The translations under genes and the position numbers were made by a program. This document shows, in pieces, positions 8,129 to 16,267 of a DNA stretch of 22,338 bases. How positions within the stretch are numbered: position 1 is the stretch's first letter; each line of letters starts with the position of its first letter. The notes beneath the pieces are model-generated. The model made no database searches, was not told the origin of the DNA, and saw nothing but the letters and a program-made list of their open reading frames with translations. The DNA is taken from positions 1 through 22,338 of IMG/VR virus record IMGVR_UViG_3300049855_000218; one strand, written 5' to 3'. The DNA comes from a virus.

Positions 8129-9560
8129 TGCGTTTCTCCCTCTTTAAAAAATACACTTGGGCATCTTTATCACAGGCAAAATAACGAAGATTATCCATAA
8201 ATTCATCGTTTTTCTTGACTGGTAGCCCTGTTTTTAAATCTTCACGATATTTACCAAACTCTCTAATAGTGTTTATACAATTAGAGGTTACATATAATGT
8301 AGGGTTAATTTCGTCTGTAAATTGTAACATTTCCCTAACAAAGTTTATACCTAGTGTAACATCTTTCACACAATTTGCACAAGAAATTCCGTACTCTAAA
8401 AATTCATCACGCACAGAATTACCTTTACCCATTCTAGTTTTAGCATTTCCTGCGAAGTCTAAAATAGTTTTAGCTATTAGGTGTCCTAACCCATCACAAA
8501 TCATTTTTATTTTTTTAGCTACATCACTAACTAAACCATCAAAAAATAATTCATTAAATTGAATAACCCTACCATCATCAAAACACCCAATAAAAGACAC
8601 TGCAATTGGTTTAACTGGGTGAGGGTCGATAACCCTAAAAATTGCCCTACAATGCTCTTTTATATAAGCGTTATTTATAGGTTGAATAATATGAATGTCC
8701 TTATGAAAATTATAAATAATCCCATGTTTCTTTTTATAATCTCCCTCAAATCTAGCCCTCAATTGGTCGGCTGAACCTGCGCTATTTTTCATCAAAAACT
8801 GTTTAGTCTTATCAGAAACATAAGGGTTATCGAACAACGAAATTTGGTGAACTTTTATATCATACTTTTTCTCATCATCTTCGGCTCTAGGGAGTAGAAC
8901 CTCGTCCATAAATTGGTCTTTGGCAGGGTCTAGGTTGGGGGTAGCAGATATTATAATTAAAGGCACTTCTCCAGAATCGCTAATACGAAACAACAATTCG
9001 TCATAAAAATCTGCGTCTTTAATACAATTTTCATCAACCCAGACAAAGTCTAAACGAGAGCCTTGCAAAGAAGCACGCCCTGCTTTAGCGGAACGCATTA
9101 CAATAGATGAACCATCGTTTAGCCAAATAGTGTCTAAAATATTACGGTCAAATTTTTTCTTCTTAATTTTTTCCTCTGGAATCATAGAAAGTAGTTTGGA
9201 TTGAGAAGCCCCATGTTGGGTAGCCTGTCTAGCATCTTCTACCACTAACATACCATGCACAGGCTTGGTTTTCTTATTCCATTCTGGTTTATAAGGGTGG
9301 GTTTTTGTGAGAAGAAAAACCGTTTCTACGGAGGCGGTAAAAGTTTTACCAGACGAGTTACCTCCAGTAATAATGCGGATTGTTGTATTGTCTTTAAAAA
9401 ATATTTCCTGCTTAGGGAAGAATTTGATTAAAGATAAGGGATTCTTACCAGAAGATTTTATAACTGCTTCTTCCTCCTCCCTAGCTTCCTCCCTTAACCT
9501 AGCAATCGTGGCTTCTACCTTATCCCGATTTTTTAATAATTTGTCAAGACTATTTACCAT
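7983..9560 (-). CDS. terL: Terminase large subunit (ATPase-nuclease)
   Basis: This 525-residue packaging motor has the expected motif order. Walker A is GGNSSGKT at residues 66-73, Walker B is LDFVWVDE at 170-177 with the catalytic Glu, and the coupling motif SAT is at 205-207. A C-terminal RNase H-like nuclease has likely metal ligands Asp312 (VIDPHP) and Asp368 (ILDFAG). The tail is very basic (RARQSRNASLVGRGVGRRR). An ATG at 9560 with AGGA 8 bases upstream is preferred over a TTG one codon earlier. It overlaps the end of the upstream small-terminase-like gene by 11 bases. It translocates DNA into the procapsid and cuts concatemers. The last 146 bases also encode the start of another protein. 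Confidence 0.93.
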   Translation of the reverse strand: MVNSLDKLLKNRDKVEATIARLREEAREEEEAVIKSSGKNPLSLIKFFPKQEIFFKDNTTIRIITGGNSSGKTFTASVETVFLLTKTHPYKPEWNKKTKPVHGMLVVEDARQATQHGASQSKLLSMIPEEKIKKKKFDRNILDTIWLNDGSSIVMRSAKAGRASLQGSRLDFVWVDENCIKDADFYDELLFRISDSGEVPLIIISATPNLDPAKDQFMDEVLLPRAEDDEKKYDIKVHQISLFDNPYVSDKTKQFLMKNSAGSADQLRARFEGDYKKKHGIIYNFHKDIHIIQPINNAYIKEHCRAIFRVIDPHPVKPIAVSFIGCFDDGRVIQFNELFFDGLVSDVAKKIKMICDGLGHLIAKTILDFAGNAKTRMGKGNSVRDEFLEYGISCANCVKDVTLGINFVREMLQFTDEINPTLYVTSNCINTIREFGKYREDLKTGLPVKKNDEFMDNLRYFACDKDAQVYFLKREKRNVRNGQRVINESTKPSPFEGTNSEKLKRIRARQSRNASLVGRGVGRRR

Positions 9561-10101
9561 CAATCATATCCTGTAAATTATCACTAATCCATTTTTTAAC
9601 CTCATGTCGAGGAATACTACTTAACAACTCATCAATATTAGTACCACTCCCACTTTTAGTACCACTCATTTTTATGTTATTTTGTTGTAATTGAAAAAAG
9701 GCTCTGTTAAGGTCATTGGCAGGCTGTAAAAATATCTTATCTAGTAGTTCAACCAAGCGTGTCATGGCTCTTGTATCTTGTCTAACTTTCGCCATTCTTA
9801 ATGCCTCTTTTAAATGGTCTATAATATCATTATTGCTAAAACCATTTTTCTCCGCCAACTCTAAAAAAGCCTCCTGCTTTTGCAACTTAGCCATATCAAT
9901 TTCAGCAGATTTTTTACTAAGTTTGGAGGCTTCGGATAACATACTTTCAAATATTTTAGCCGATTGCATGGCAGGACGAATATCTGGAGAATCAAACTTA
10001 GAAGAAACCATAGACTCTATAACGGCTTCATGTTCTGGTTCTTCTGGTTCTTCCACAATAGGAACTTCGGAATCTTCGTCTAAAATATCTTCATCACTCA
10101 T
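9550..10101 (-). CDS. Probable small terminase subunit
   Basis: This 183-residue protein lies just upstream of the large terminase gene, the usual place of terS. It has an acidic N-terminus (about residues 1-28), a helical centre (about 50-130) and a C-terminus rich in charged residues. No clear helix-turn-helix was identified, and the acidic leader is atypical, so the assignment is positional. In other phages TerS binds the packaging site as a ring and hands DNA to TerL. The start ATG overlaps the stop of the polymerase gene as ATGA, so packaging and replication genes are joined in one transcript. Confidence 0.55.
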   Translation of the reverse strand: MSDEDILDEDSEVPIVEEPEEPEHEAVIESMVSSKFDSPDIRPAMQSAKIFESMLSEASKLSKKSAEIDMAKLQKQEAFLELAEKNGFSNNDIIDHLKEALRMAKVRQDTRAMTRLVELLDKIFLQPANDLNRAFFQLQQNNIKMSGTKSGSGTNIDELLSSIPRHEVKKWISDNLQDMIDGK

Positions 10102-12179
10102 ATTATATGCACCTGTAAATCAATAATATTATCTAAAACATCACAAGCAACTATATCCGCACCTTTTGGTATAAACTCCTCTAAAAACGCCTTTTCCTCT
10201 TTTTCTTTGAAATATTTGGGGTTAATGTCTAAATCTTTTTTAAATCGTATAGCCACTTTACCTAAACGACCATCAACATAGAATGTTAATAAATAATCTG
10301 TAATTTTATCCATTTTCTCCCATACAGTTAATTTTCCATTGCTATCATAAACAGACTCAGCTTCTTTTTCCCAACGAGTCATTAATGCAGGCTCGGCTTT
10401 AATAATCTTTACATCTGGAAGAAATTTACTCATAGCATTAATCATAATTTTACTTAATGCCATTGCTTCTTCATGTGCATTGTCTATTGGGACTTCAAAA
10501 ATAATCTCATCATGTACTACTAATTTTGGGATAGATTTTAAATCCCCAAAAAATGTTGCATTACAAACATCTATAAATGCTTGTTTTACGCCATCACTAG
10601 CTAAACCTTGAAAGAATGTGTTACAAGCCGAACAATAAGCACTGTCGGGAACCATTCTCACCCTATCCGTAAACACTTGCTTACACTCATAAAAAGTACC
10701 AATATCTTTAGTAACAAGTAGCCTTTCCATATATCTATGATAAAACTCCACCTCTGGGTAAGCTAAGAAAAACGCTTCACGAATCTTTTTAGCTTCTTCT
10801 TCCGTAACAATAACACCATAAGAAGTTCTCGCATAATCCACAAATGTTTTGTACATCAAACCACCAGGATACCCGAAATTACCTGCCTTTGACATTTGAC
10901 GATATTGCTTAAAAATTTTATCCTTTAAAGCTAATTGTTGAATAAATTCTTCATACGAACACCCCATAATATTTGAACCAGTAACACAATGTAAATCTTT
11001 ACCTTGATTAATGGCTAGTAACATTTGAGAAACAACACCATACTCTTGAAACATGGTATGGGTTACTTGGGCTAGGGCTAACAACTCTAATTGGGAGTAA
11101 TCAATAGAACAAAAATAATAACCCTCTCTTGGTACGATACACCCACGAATACGCCCATTACGAGGCACATTTTGCAAATTGGGAGAATAGCAACTCATGC
11201 GCCCAGTAGCTTTAAGCATATCTAAACTTGGTTTAATTTCCTCTTTACCCTGCCACGCAAGTAAAAAAGTGTTTACAGAAGTCGAGGCACTGCCAATTTT
11301 TAATAAGGCGTCTATACCCTCATGTTTACCTTCCAAAAAACCTAAACTATCCGCATCACAAGAAATATTCCCCTTATCTGTTGTTGGTACATCTAAGCCC
11401 ATACTTATGTAAAGTTGACTTACAACTTCTTTAATTACGGAAGTGTTCTTTTTTAATGTTAGGTCTTTTTTAGATTTAGGTTCTTTAAAATTTAAGCGTA
11501 CTAAAATCTCGTCTTGTTCTGAAATTAATTTTTGGAGTTCTGATAATTTAGTTTCTAAAAACCCATTATCAACTTTCAAACCCTCTACTTTTGTAGTTAT
11601 TGTACCCAACCAATCACAATAAGATTGAACTCTTACATCTTTAATTTTTTTGACACCTAGTTGTTTTTTAAATACATTTAAACAATAAACTGCGTCCATC
11701 TTAGCATATCTAACCGCCTCAGAATCCCAATTCTCCATAGGCACATCAATAAGTTTGTTATAATTTAAACGCCAAGAATCCTCTGTCTTGTCTTTTGAAA
11801 TATCAATACCTAAATACTTTTCCACACAAAATGCCAAACTAAATTCTTTACCATCAATAGAACCGTCATAAGCTAGGCGTATTAGTTTTTCATTCATTTT
11901 TGTGCAAATTATTTTGCCATCTTTATATTTTTTATTTATTAAGAACATCATTTCTGGAAAGGCTACTGCAAGCACACTAAAATCGAAACTCGCACTGTGC
12001 GCTACAATAGTTATATCATCATCTTTAAGCAAATTTTCTAAAACAGTTAATAGTAAAGGATTGTCATCTTTATATAACTGTGTTTCTTGTCCATCAGAAA
12101 CACTCATACATACTAACTTTGGAATCGGTGACTCCTCCGTTATAAGGAATGTTTCTGTATCTAAGCCTACTAGTTTCAT
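10098..12179 (-). CDS. DNA polymerase, family A, with 3'-5' exonuclease
   Basis: This 693-residue replicative polymerase has both domains. The exonuclease motifs are LDTET (Asp7, Glu9), HSASFD (Asp66) and YAKMD (Tyr158, Asp162), so proofreading residues look intact. Polymerase motif A is IDYSQLELL (Asp360, Glu365), motif B is RQMSKAGNFGYPGG (Arg427, Lys431, Phe435), and motif C is VHDE (Asp557, Glu558). Phe435 sits where E. coli Pol I has Phe762, which favours exclusion of dideoxynucleotides. The tyrosine equivalent to Tyr766 is replaced by Gly439, with a PGG turn. About 90 residues (605-693) extend past the normal end of the family. No 5'-3' exonuclease domain is present. The start has AGGA about 7 bases upstream. 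A 117-base untranslated leader with a hairpin precedes it. Confidence 0.93.
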   Translation of the reverse strand: MKLVGLDTETFLITEESPIPKLVCMSVSDGQETQLYKDDNPLLLTVLENLLKDDDITIVAHSASFDFSVLAVAFPEMMFLINKKYKDGKIICTKMNEKLIRLAYDGSIDGKEFSLAFCVEKYLGIDISKDKTEDSWRLNYNKLIDVPMENWDSEAVRYAKMDAVYCLNVFKKQLGVKKIKDVRVQSYCDWLGTITTKVEGLKVDNGFLETKLSELQKLISEQDEILVRLNFKEPKSKKDLTLKKNTSVIKEVVSQLYISMGLDVPTTDKGNISCDADSLGFLEGKHEGIDALLKIGSASTSVNTFLLAWQGKEEIKPSLDMLKATGRMSCYSPNLQNVPRNGRIRGCIVPREGYYFCSIDYSQLELLALAQVTHTMFQEYGVVSQMLLAINQGKDLHCVTGSNIMGCSYEEFIQQLALKDKIFKQYRQMSKAGNFGYPGGLMYKTFVDYARTSYGVIVTEEEAKKIREAFFLAYPEVEFYHRYMERLLVTKDIGTFYECKQVFTDRVRMVPDSAYCSACNTFFQGLASDGVKQAFIDVCNATFFGDLKSIPKLVVHDEIIFEVPIDNAHEEAMALSKIMINAMSKFLPDVKIIKAEPALMTRWEKEAESVYDSNGKLTVWEKMDKITDYLLTFYVDGRLGKVAIRFKKDLDINPKYFKEKEEKAFLEEFIPKGADIVACDVLDNIIDLQVHII

Positions 12180-12296
12180 GTTAGTTTCCTAAAAATGGGA
12201 GTCTGTTAGGACGAGGTATTCCCAACCCCTTTCTATGACATACCGAAATATGCCACAGAACAATGCCACTCTCTTACACCAAAGACCCCAGTTAAT
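12180..12296 (-). promoter_or_regulatory. Structured leader upstream of the polymerase gene
   Basis: This 117-base gap is the largest in the replication module. On the minus strand it contains a 10-bp hairpin (12233-12258; arms CTGTGGCATA and TATGTCATAG, two G-U pairs, 6-base loop) and a smaller possible hairpin GGGGT/ACCTC just after it. GTGGCAT occurs twice. No run of T follows, so it does not look like an intrinsic terminator. No tRNA fold or known riboswitch was recognised. It could regulate polymerase translation or be an RNA processing site. Confidence 0.4.
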
Positions 12297-12767
12297 TTAC
12301 GCTTGTACTAACTCGTCAAAAATACCGAAATCATATCCTAACACAACCACACCCTTCTTAGTCGTAACAGGCGTACCATCTTTTCTCTTTTTAACAGAAA
12401 CATTAACTCTACAAGTATTCCCCTTTATTTCTTCCAATGTAGAAATCACTTCTTTACCAGTCAACTGTTCTTCGCTACCAGTAGTTTGACTAATAAACTT
12501 AGCCAAATCTTTTGCACCGAACCCATCTTTGTCTTTGAAATAAGGAATTGAATACTTATTTCCAACCAAAACATCTTTGTTATCGGTTTCTTTCACTTCA
12601 ACATACAATTCCATACGGTCTAATCCGTCTCTTGTACTAGGAATAAATTTCTTATCCAAATACACAACCTTGTAAACGCCTGCTGGCAAATTGTTAATCT
12701 TACTTTGAATCTTCTCATTCAAACTCTTACCAAAAAAATCACCAGAATCTTCACTAGACTTTCCCAT
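12297..12767 (-). CDS. Candidate single-stranded DNA-binding protein (DUF669-like)
   Basis: This 156-residue protein has a beta-rich core with the pattern LPAGVYKVVYLDKKFI, then RMELYVEVKE, then a CRVNVSVKKRKDG strand pair. This resembles phage DUF669-type proteins thought to bind single-stranded DNA through an OB-like fold, usually beside the polymerase. The C-terminus is Asp/Glu-containing (GYDFGIFDELVQA), acidic and aromatic like many SSB tails. The start has AAGGA upstream and overlaps the lipoprotein gene end by 14 bases. It would coat ssDNA at the fork and recruit partners. The family name is a tentative match by eye. Confidence 0.55.
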   Translation of the reverse strand: MGKSSEDSGDFFGKSLNEKIQSKINNLPAGVYKVVYLDKKFIPSTRDGLDRMELYVEVKETDNKDVLVGNKYSIPYFKDKDGFGAKDLAKFISQTTGSEEQLTGKEVISTLEEIKGNTCRVNVSVKKRKDGTPVTTKKGVVVLGYDFGIFDELVQA

Positions 12768-13302
12768 CGCTTTTCCTTCTATTATTAAAAGTTTTTCTTA
12801 ATTTTTCATGTCTTACTTTTTCATCTGGCTCGTGTGCTATTTCATTAATGGCACAAGCGAACTCTTGCTTCTTTTTCTTTTCCTTTCTTCTCATATACTC
12901 CACACCGCCTGCGACTGCGCCCATCACTAGACCACCCCAGTTTTGTGTAAGTATATTTTTCCCTGCCTCTGCTAAAATTCCCAAACCTCCTTCCTCTGTA
13001 AAAAAAGTAACTAAACCACTAAACATACCCTTCCACCAACTTTCCGCTAACTTTTCCTTAATCTTAACGGCATCTTTCTTTAAAGCAAGTGATTTTCCCC
13101 TAGCTTTTAAAATTACTCCTTTAATTTTCTCGTTGTTACCTTCTAATACTCCTTCCCCTAATGTAGCAATTCGTTCCTCCGTCTCGGCTTGATTCTCAAC
13201 TGTCTTAACAACAACTTGTTTTATAACCTCACTCTTTTTACACCCAGACACTATCGGAATCGTTAGTAGCATCAATAAAACCCACACTTGTTTTATACTC
13301 AT
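12754..13302 (-). CDS. Predicted lipoprotein with C-terminal glycine-rich hydrophobic segment
   Basis: This 182-residue protein begins with a type II signal peptide: Lys4, a hydrophobic stretch VWVLLMLLTIPIV (6-18) and the lipobox VSGC, placing the lipidated cysteine at residue 21. I chose the ATG at 13302 because GGGGAG lies 6 bases upstream of it but directly abuts the other ATG at 13308. After a charged helical section (24-88), a glycine-rich hydrophobic stretch at about 104-135 (with WGGLVMGAVAGGV) could enter a membrane, and a very basic cluster (RRKEKKKK) follows. The first 65 bases overlap the helicase gene in another frame and encode almost exactly the signal peptide. Superinfection exclusion or membrane anchoring of replication are possibilities; neither is shown. 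Confidence 0.75.
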   Translation of the reverse strand: MSIKQVWVLLMLLTIPIVSGCKKSEVIKQVVVKTVENQAETEERIATLGEGVLEGNNEKIKGVILKARGKSLALKKDAVKIKEKLAESWWKGMFSGLVTFFTEEGGLGILAEAGKNILTQNWGGLVMGAVAGGVEYMRRKEKKKKQEFACAINEIAHEPDEKVRHEKLRKTFNNRRKSDGKV

Positions 13303-15007
13303 AAGCATCTCCCCAATCAGCTAAAATGAATTTTTGCTTCTTATCAATAGTATTAAGATTTTTAGATTGCCTGTAAACTGTTTTTAACAGTTCCTTATCT
13401 TCTGGATTAGCAACCAAAATATCTACCTCCACACAGTCGGCTTCCTGCCCTTGTCTGTGTGTCCTCCCTATTAATTGTTCCATCAAAGCACCCGAACTTG
13501 GTATATCAAGCAACAAGTTTTTGCTAAGATGTTGCAAATTTTTTCCTTCGGCATGAGCAAAACTACAAATTAGGATTTTATTCTGCCTAAGTAATTCAAT
13601 ATCAGCTTCCGCAGGGCAATGAACAGAATTCGGTATGGCTTGGGCTAATTCCAAACCTACTGCGTCCCATTCATACCATATTATACCTTTTTTATTTTCT
13701 AAAGCCCACTTCTTAGCTTCCCGAATCTTATAATCCGAAAGCCAAATAGATTCCCTACTCCTTTCTTGTACAATCCCCTTAATAGAATCTTTCCAATCTT
13801 TATACACTTGTTGTAAACTATGTACCTCTGGGTCGCCTCTTTCCAAAGCCTTTTCTACCAACCCTAAAGTATCTAACTTAATTCGGTGTCTATATCTAAT
13901 CCATTTTTTAATTGTGTTGACTAACAAAACTCGTTTTTTATGGTGGTCAATTTGCCAATCTTCCGTATCCTCTTTCCAATACAACCGATAATAGAATCCA
14001 GAACTAATTTGTTTAGAGGCGTTGGTTAGGCTTAAATAATCTTCAAGCAAATCCCCATCTGGAGTTTCCCACTCCTCCCCTAATTTTTTAAGGTGTTCTG
14101 TAATAGCAGGGTCTTTTTTCATTTCAATAGGGTTAATGAACAAAGAACAATCAACACTTTGGTTCTCGGTTCTAACAGTTGCAGGAGAACAGTCAAAAAG
14201 GTGTGTCATAAATTCTCTAGCCTTTTCTACATTAACTAAATATTCCCCATACCCTGCCTTTAATTGTGGGGCTAACTTGCAAAGAAACTTAGAAGAATCT
14301 ACTTTCTTAAAATTCTTATATGAAATCAGTTCATCGATGTCTAAAGCTAATTGATTGTCGTGTGGTAGTGGTGATAAATGTTTTAAACCCCTAGTAATAA
14401 GGTGGTGATAATCCATAATAGATTTTCTTATTATTGTGCCACTCATAAAACAAAGAGAACAGTCTGTATACTTATCAATGTAATCTAAAAATCTAGTAAT
14501 CTTGGCATTGCCGAAATTTTTTAAGTAATGGCACTCGTCACAAATAATAAGGTCGGCATTACTTAGTTCTAAAAGGTCTGTGGTGTCCTCTGTGCTAAGT
14601 ATTGAATAAGGGAAGATGGTTACTCGGTGCTTATTCATTAAATTGCGTCTTTGGTGTTGGGATTTATCTTGTAAAGAACACCAGTCTAATTTAATATGAA
14701 ACCATTTTTCAAATTGGGGAATATCTATCTTAGTTAATTGACCAACCAAATTGCTTGGGACAAACAACAAAGCCCTATAACTTCTAGTAACTACCGAAGC
14801 TAAGATAGATATAAGTGTTTTGCCATGACCTACACCAATAGAGCCAAAGACCCTGCGATACTGCACTAGCCCTGCAAGATACTCGACTTGGCAAGGACGA
14901 AGTGTAATATGTTTACTATTAAAACAAGAAGCGATTCCCTCCTCAATATTTTTAGTGGAGGGTTTTGGCGCTTCTAATAATATTTTTAGGCGTGTTAGGT
15001 CGTCCAT
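13238..15007 (-). CDS. SNF2-like superfamily 2 helicase / DNA translocase
   Basis: This 589-residue protein carries the SF2 helicase motifs: motif I VGHGKT (residues 59-64), motif II DECH (157-160) within DLIICDECHYLKN, motif III SGT (189-191), and C-terminal motif VI QLIGRTHRQGQ (511-521). RTHRQGQ is typical of SNF2-type proteins. The Q-box-like start LRPCQVEYL (36-44) and the order of motifs indicate a double-RecA-fold translocase. In phages such proteins remodel forks or assist recombination (compare T4 UvsW), but the precise role here is an inference. It overlaps the upstream small gene by 13 bases, and its 3' end is shared with the lipoprotein signal peptide. A short AAGG precedes the ATG. 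Confidence 0.85.
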   Translation of the reverse strand: MDDLTRLKILLEAPKPSTKNIEEGIASCFNSKHITLRPCQVEYLAGLVQYRRVFGSIGVGHGKTLISILASVVTRSYRALLFVPSNLVGQLTKIDIPQFEKWFHIKLDWCSLQDKSQHQRRNLMNKHRVTIFPYSILSTEDTTDLLELSNADLIICDECHYLKNFGNAKITRFLDYIDKYTDCSLCFMSGTIIRKSIMDYHHLITRGLKHLSPLPHDNQLALDIDELISYKNFKKVDSSKFLCKLAPQLKAGYGEYLVNVEKAREFMTHLFDCSPATVRTENQSVDCSLFINPIEMKKDPAITEHLKKLGEEWETPDGDLLEDYLSLTNASKQISSGFYYRLYWKEDTEDWQIDHHKKRVLLVNTIKKWIRYRHRIKLDTLGLVEKALERGDPEVHSLQQVYKDWKDSIKGIVQERSRESIWLSDYKIREAKKWALENKKGIIWYEWDAVGLELAQAIPNSVHCPAEADIELLRQNKILICSFAHAEGKNLQHLSKNLLLDIPSSGALMEQLIGRTHRQGQEADCVEVDILVANPEDKELLKTVYRQSKNLNTIDKKQKFILADWGDAYEYKTSVGFIDATNDSDSVWV

Positions 15008-15330
15008 TTTTCCTTATAGGCTTGGTAAGAAAGTTCATGGTTCATACAAGCAAAACAATCCTCCTTCATTATAGAAGAAACATTTATCACCCCATCACGC
15101 ACCGATTCCTTGTTCATAAGTGCAACTGGTCGTTGTACTACGGCAATAGAGAACGAGTGCATATTAGGGTAATAAGATTCAACATCTGAATTTTGTTTTA
15201 GTAAGGTGTAAATTTCTTCAATATTCATACCAAAGAAATTACACAACCCTCTAAAAATATCCCATTCAGCCTTCTTCTGCAAAAAGGTTGCCTGTTTTTT
15301 CAACCTCAACTTCTTGCTCAACTTGGGCAT
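14995..15330 (-). CDS. Unknown 111-residue protein
   Basis: No family is recognised. It has a very basic N-terminus (KLSKKLRLKKQ), a predicted helical middle, and near the C-terminus a DCFACMNHE sequence (Cys92, Cys95, His98) that could be half of a metal site. The ATG at 15330 has a strong SD (GAAGGAG, 7 bases upstream), which supports the 65-base overlap with the preceding gene. It overlaps the helicase start by 13 bases. Located between recombination genes, it may assist the helicase or nuclease, but that is only context. Confidence 0.65.
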   Translation of the reverse strand: MPKLSKKLRLKKQATFLQKKAEWDIFRGLCNFFGMNIEEIYTLLKQNSDVESYYPNMHSFSIAVVQRPVALMNKESVRDGVINVSSIMKEDCFACMNHELSYQAYKEKWTT

Positions 15331-15493
15331 TACTTAACTCCTTCTTTAAATTATCTATTAAATTCTTTACATCTACTGCGTGTTGTAATTGTTTCATAGT
15401 AGGGAAATCTAATTTATTTAACGCCTTATTGTTTAATGCACCATAAGCGTCTATAATAGCAATCCCTAACTCCAAATCAAACTTTGTTAGCAT
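15266..15493 (-). CDS. Unknown 75-residue helical protein
   Basis: This is a small protein without cysteines, probably all helical, ending in an acidic section (EVEVEKTGNLFAEEG). The start overlaps the end of the RuvC-like gene by 17 bases and has AAGGTGG upstream; the 3' end overlaps the next gene by 65 bases. The acidic/aromatic tail ending LFAEEG is the sort of short motif used for protein contacts, but no partner is known. No family recognised. Confidence 0.6.
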   Translation of the reverse strand: MLTKFDLELGIAIIDAYGALNNKALNKLDFPTMKQLQHAVDVKNLIDNLKKELSNAQVEQEVEVEKTGNLFAEEG

Positions 15494-15962
15494 AATACCA
15501 CCTTCCTATACCGATTGCGTCCATAATGTCTGGTTGCATATCGGCAAAATGTACTAGGGCAGACCCCAGTTTAAGTTCCTCATCACGAATACGCTTATGA
15601 TGAATTTTTTTAGGTATAGATTTTTTCCAAGTGCTAGGCTCAACAAAAGTAACATATTTGACAAATTCGTGAGGAATTATCATATATGACATTGCGCTAA
15701 GTCGTAAAAAATCGTCCATACCCATACGGTCGTCTTTACGCCTAACTTGCTTTTCTACCACACAATCAATGCTAGGGTCTTGTACACCAATAGACTCACC
15801 TAAAAAAATCCTCATTTCTATTGCTTGAAACCGCATAGCATCAAACCTTGTTAATTTTAATGGTGTCTTTATATGTTTTGAGGCAACAATTTCTTGGTTG
15901 TAGAAAAGAACCGCCCCTGTACTACGCAGGGACGGGTCTATTGCTAATAAGTAATTATTCAT
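15477..15962 (-). CDS. RuvC-like Holliday junction resolvase
   Basis: This 161-residue protein shows the RuvC (RNase H-fold) catalytic set with near-canonical spacing: Asp9 in LLAIDPSLRSTG, Glu70 in CVVEKQ, and Asp145/Asp148 in DIMDAIGIG. E. coli RuvC has Asp7, Glu66, Asp138 and Asp141. It should cut four-way or branched DNA, resolving recombination intermediates before packaging. The ATG at 15962 is preferred to a TTG five codons upstream because it forms an ATGA junction with the preceding gene stop and has GGGGA 6 bases upstream. It sits beside the helicase and the RecB-like nuclease, completing a recombination set. Confidence 0.85.
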   Translation of the reverse strand: MNNYLLAIDPSLRSTGAVLFYNQEIVASKHIKTPLKLTRFDAMRFQAIEMRIFLGESIGVQDPSIDCVVEKQVRRKDDRMGMDDFLRLSAMSYMIIPHEFVKYVTFVEPSTWKKSIPKKIHHKRIRDEELKLGSALVHFADMQPDIMDAIGIGRWYYANKV

Positions 15963-16267
15963 TTTGTTTCCCCACAAACTAATTTATGAATCACATCTAC
16001 CTGTTTTAAAATTATTTCTTTTTGTCTTTCTATAAGTTCATATAAATCATTTATATACTCGTCTGGAGGAGGCAACGGTTTTATCTTTTCAGGCTCTTTT
16101 TTATCCTCTATATCTATCATACCAACCCCAGTATCCGCACAAGCACGACACAACCTTACATGAGCGTGCAAACCTACATACTCAATACAAGTTGTATTTC
16201 TATTCTCGCACATATAGCAATCACCCTTCTTAAATATTTGCATACTACAACTTTTTTTCAACGGCAT
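15959..16267 (-). CDS. Small zinc-finger-like protein
   Basis: This 102-residue protein has five cysteines arranged as CxxC (17, 20), Cys27, then CxxC (40, 43), suggesting a zinc ribbon or treble clef. The second half is charged, with PLPPP and a helical stretch ending in KLVCGETK. The start overlaps the nuclease gene stop as TAATG with AGGAG 9 bases upstream; the stop overlaps the RuvC-like start as ATGA. It resembles other small phage zinc-binding proteins of the replication region, perhaps DNA-binding or adaptor proteins. No family name can be supported. Confidence 0.65.
   Translation of the reverse strand: MPLKKSCSMQIFKKGDCYMCENRNTTCIEYVGLHAHVRLCRACADTGVGMIDIEDKKEPEKIKPLPPPDEYINDLYELIERQKEIILKQVDVIHKLVCGETK

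Noticed and set aside
9716-10126. 136-codon plus-strand ORF opposite the small-terminase-like gene
   Set aside because: It is antisense to a gene with proper coupling to its neighbours, has no SD, and its Ser-rich sequence mirrors the acidic/Leu codons on the other strand.
12848-13192. 114-codon plus-strand ORF with hydrophobic start
   Set aside because: It is antisense to the predicted lipoprotein, whose lipobox and SD are convincing.
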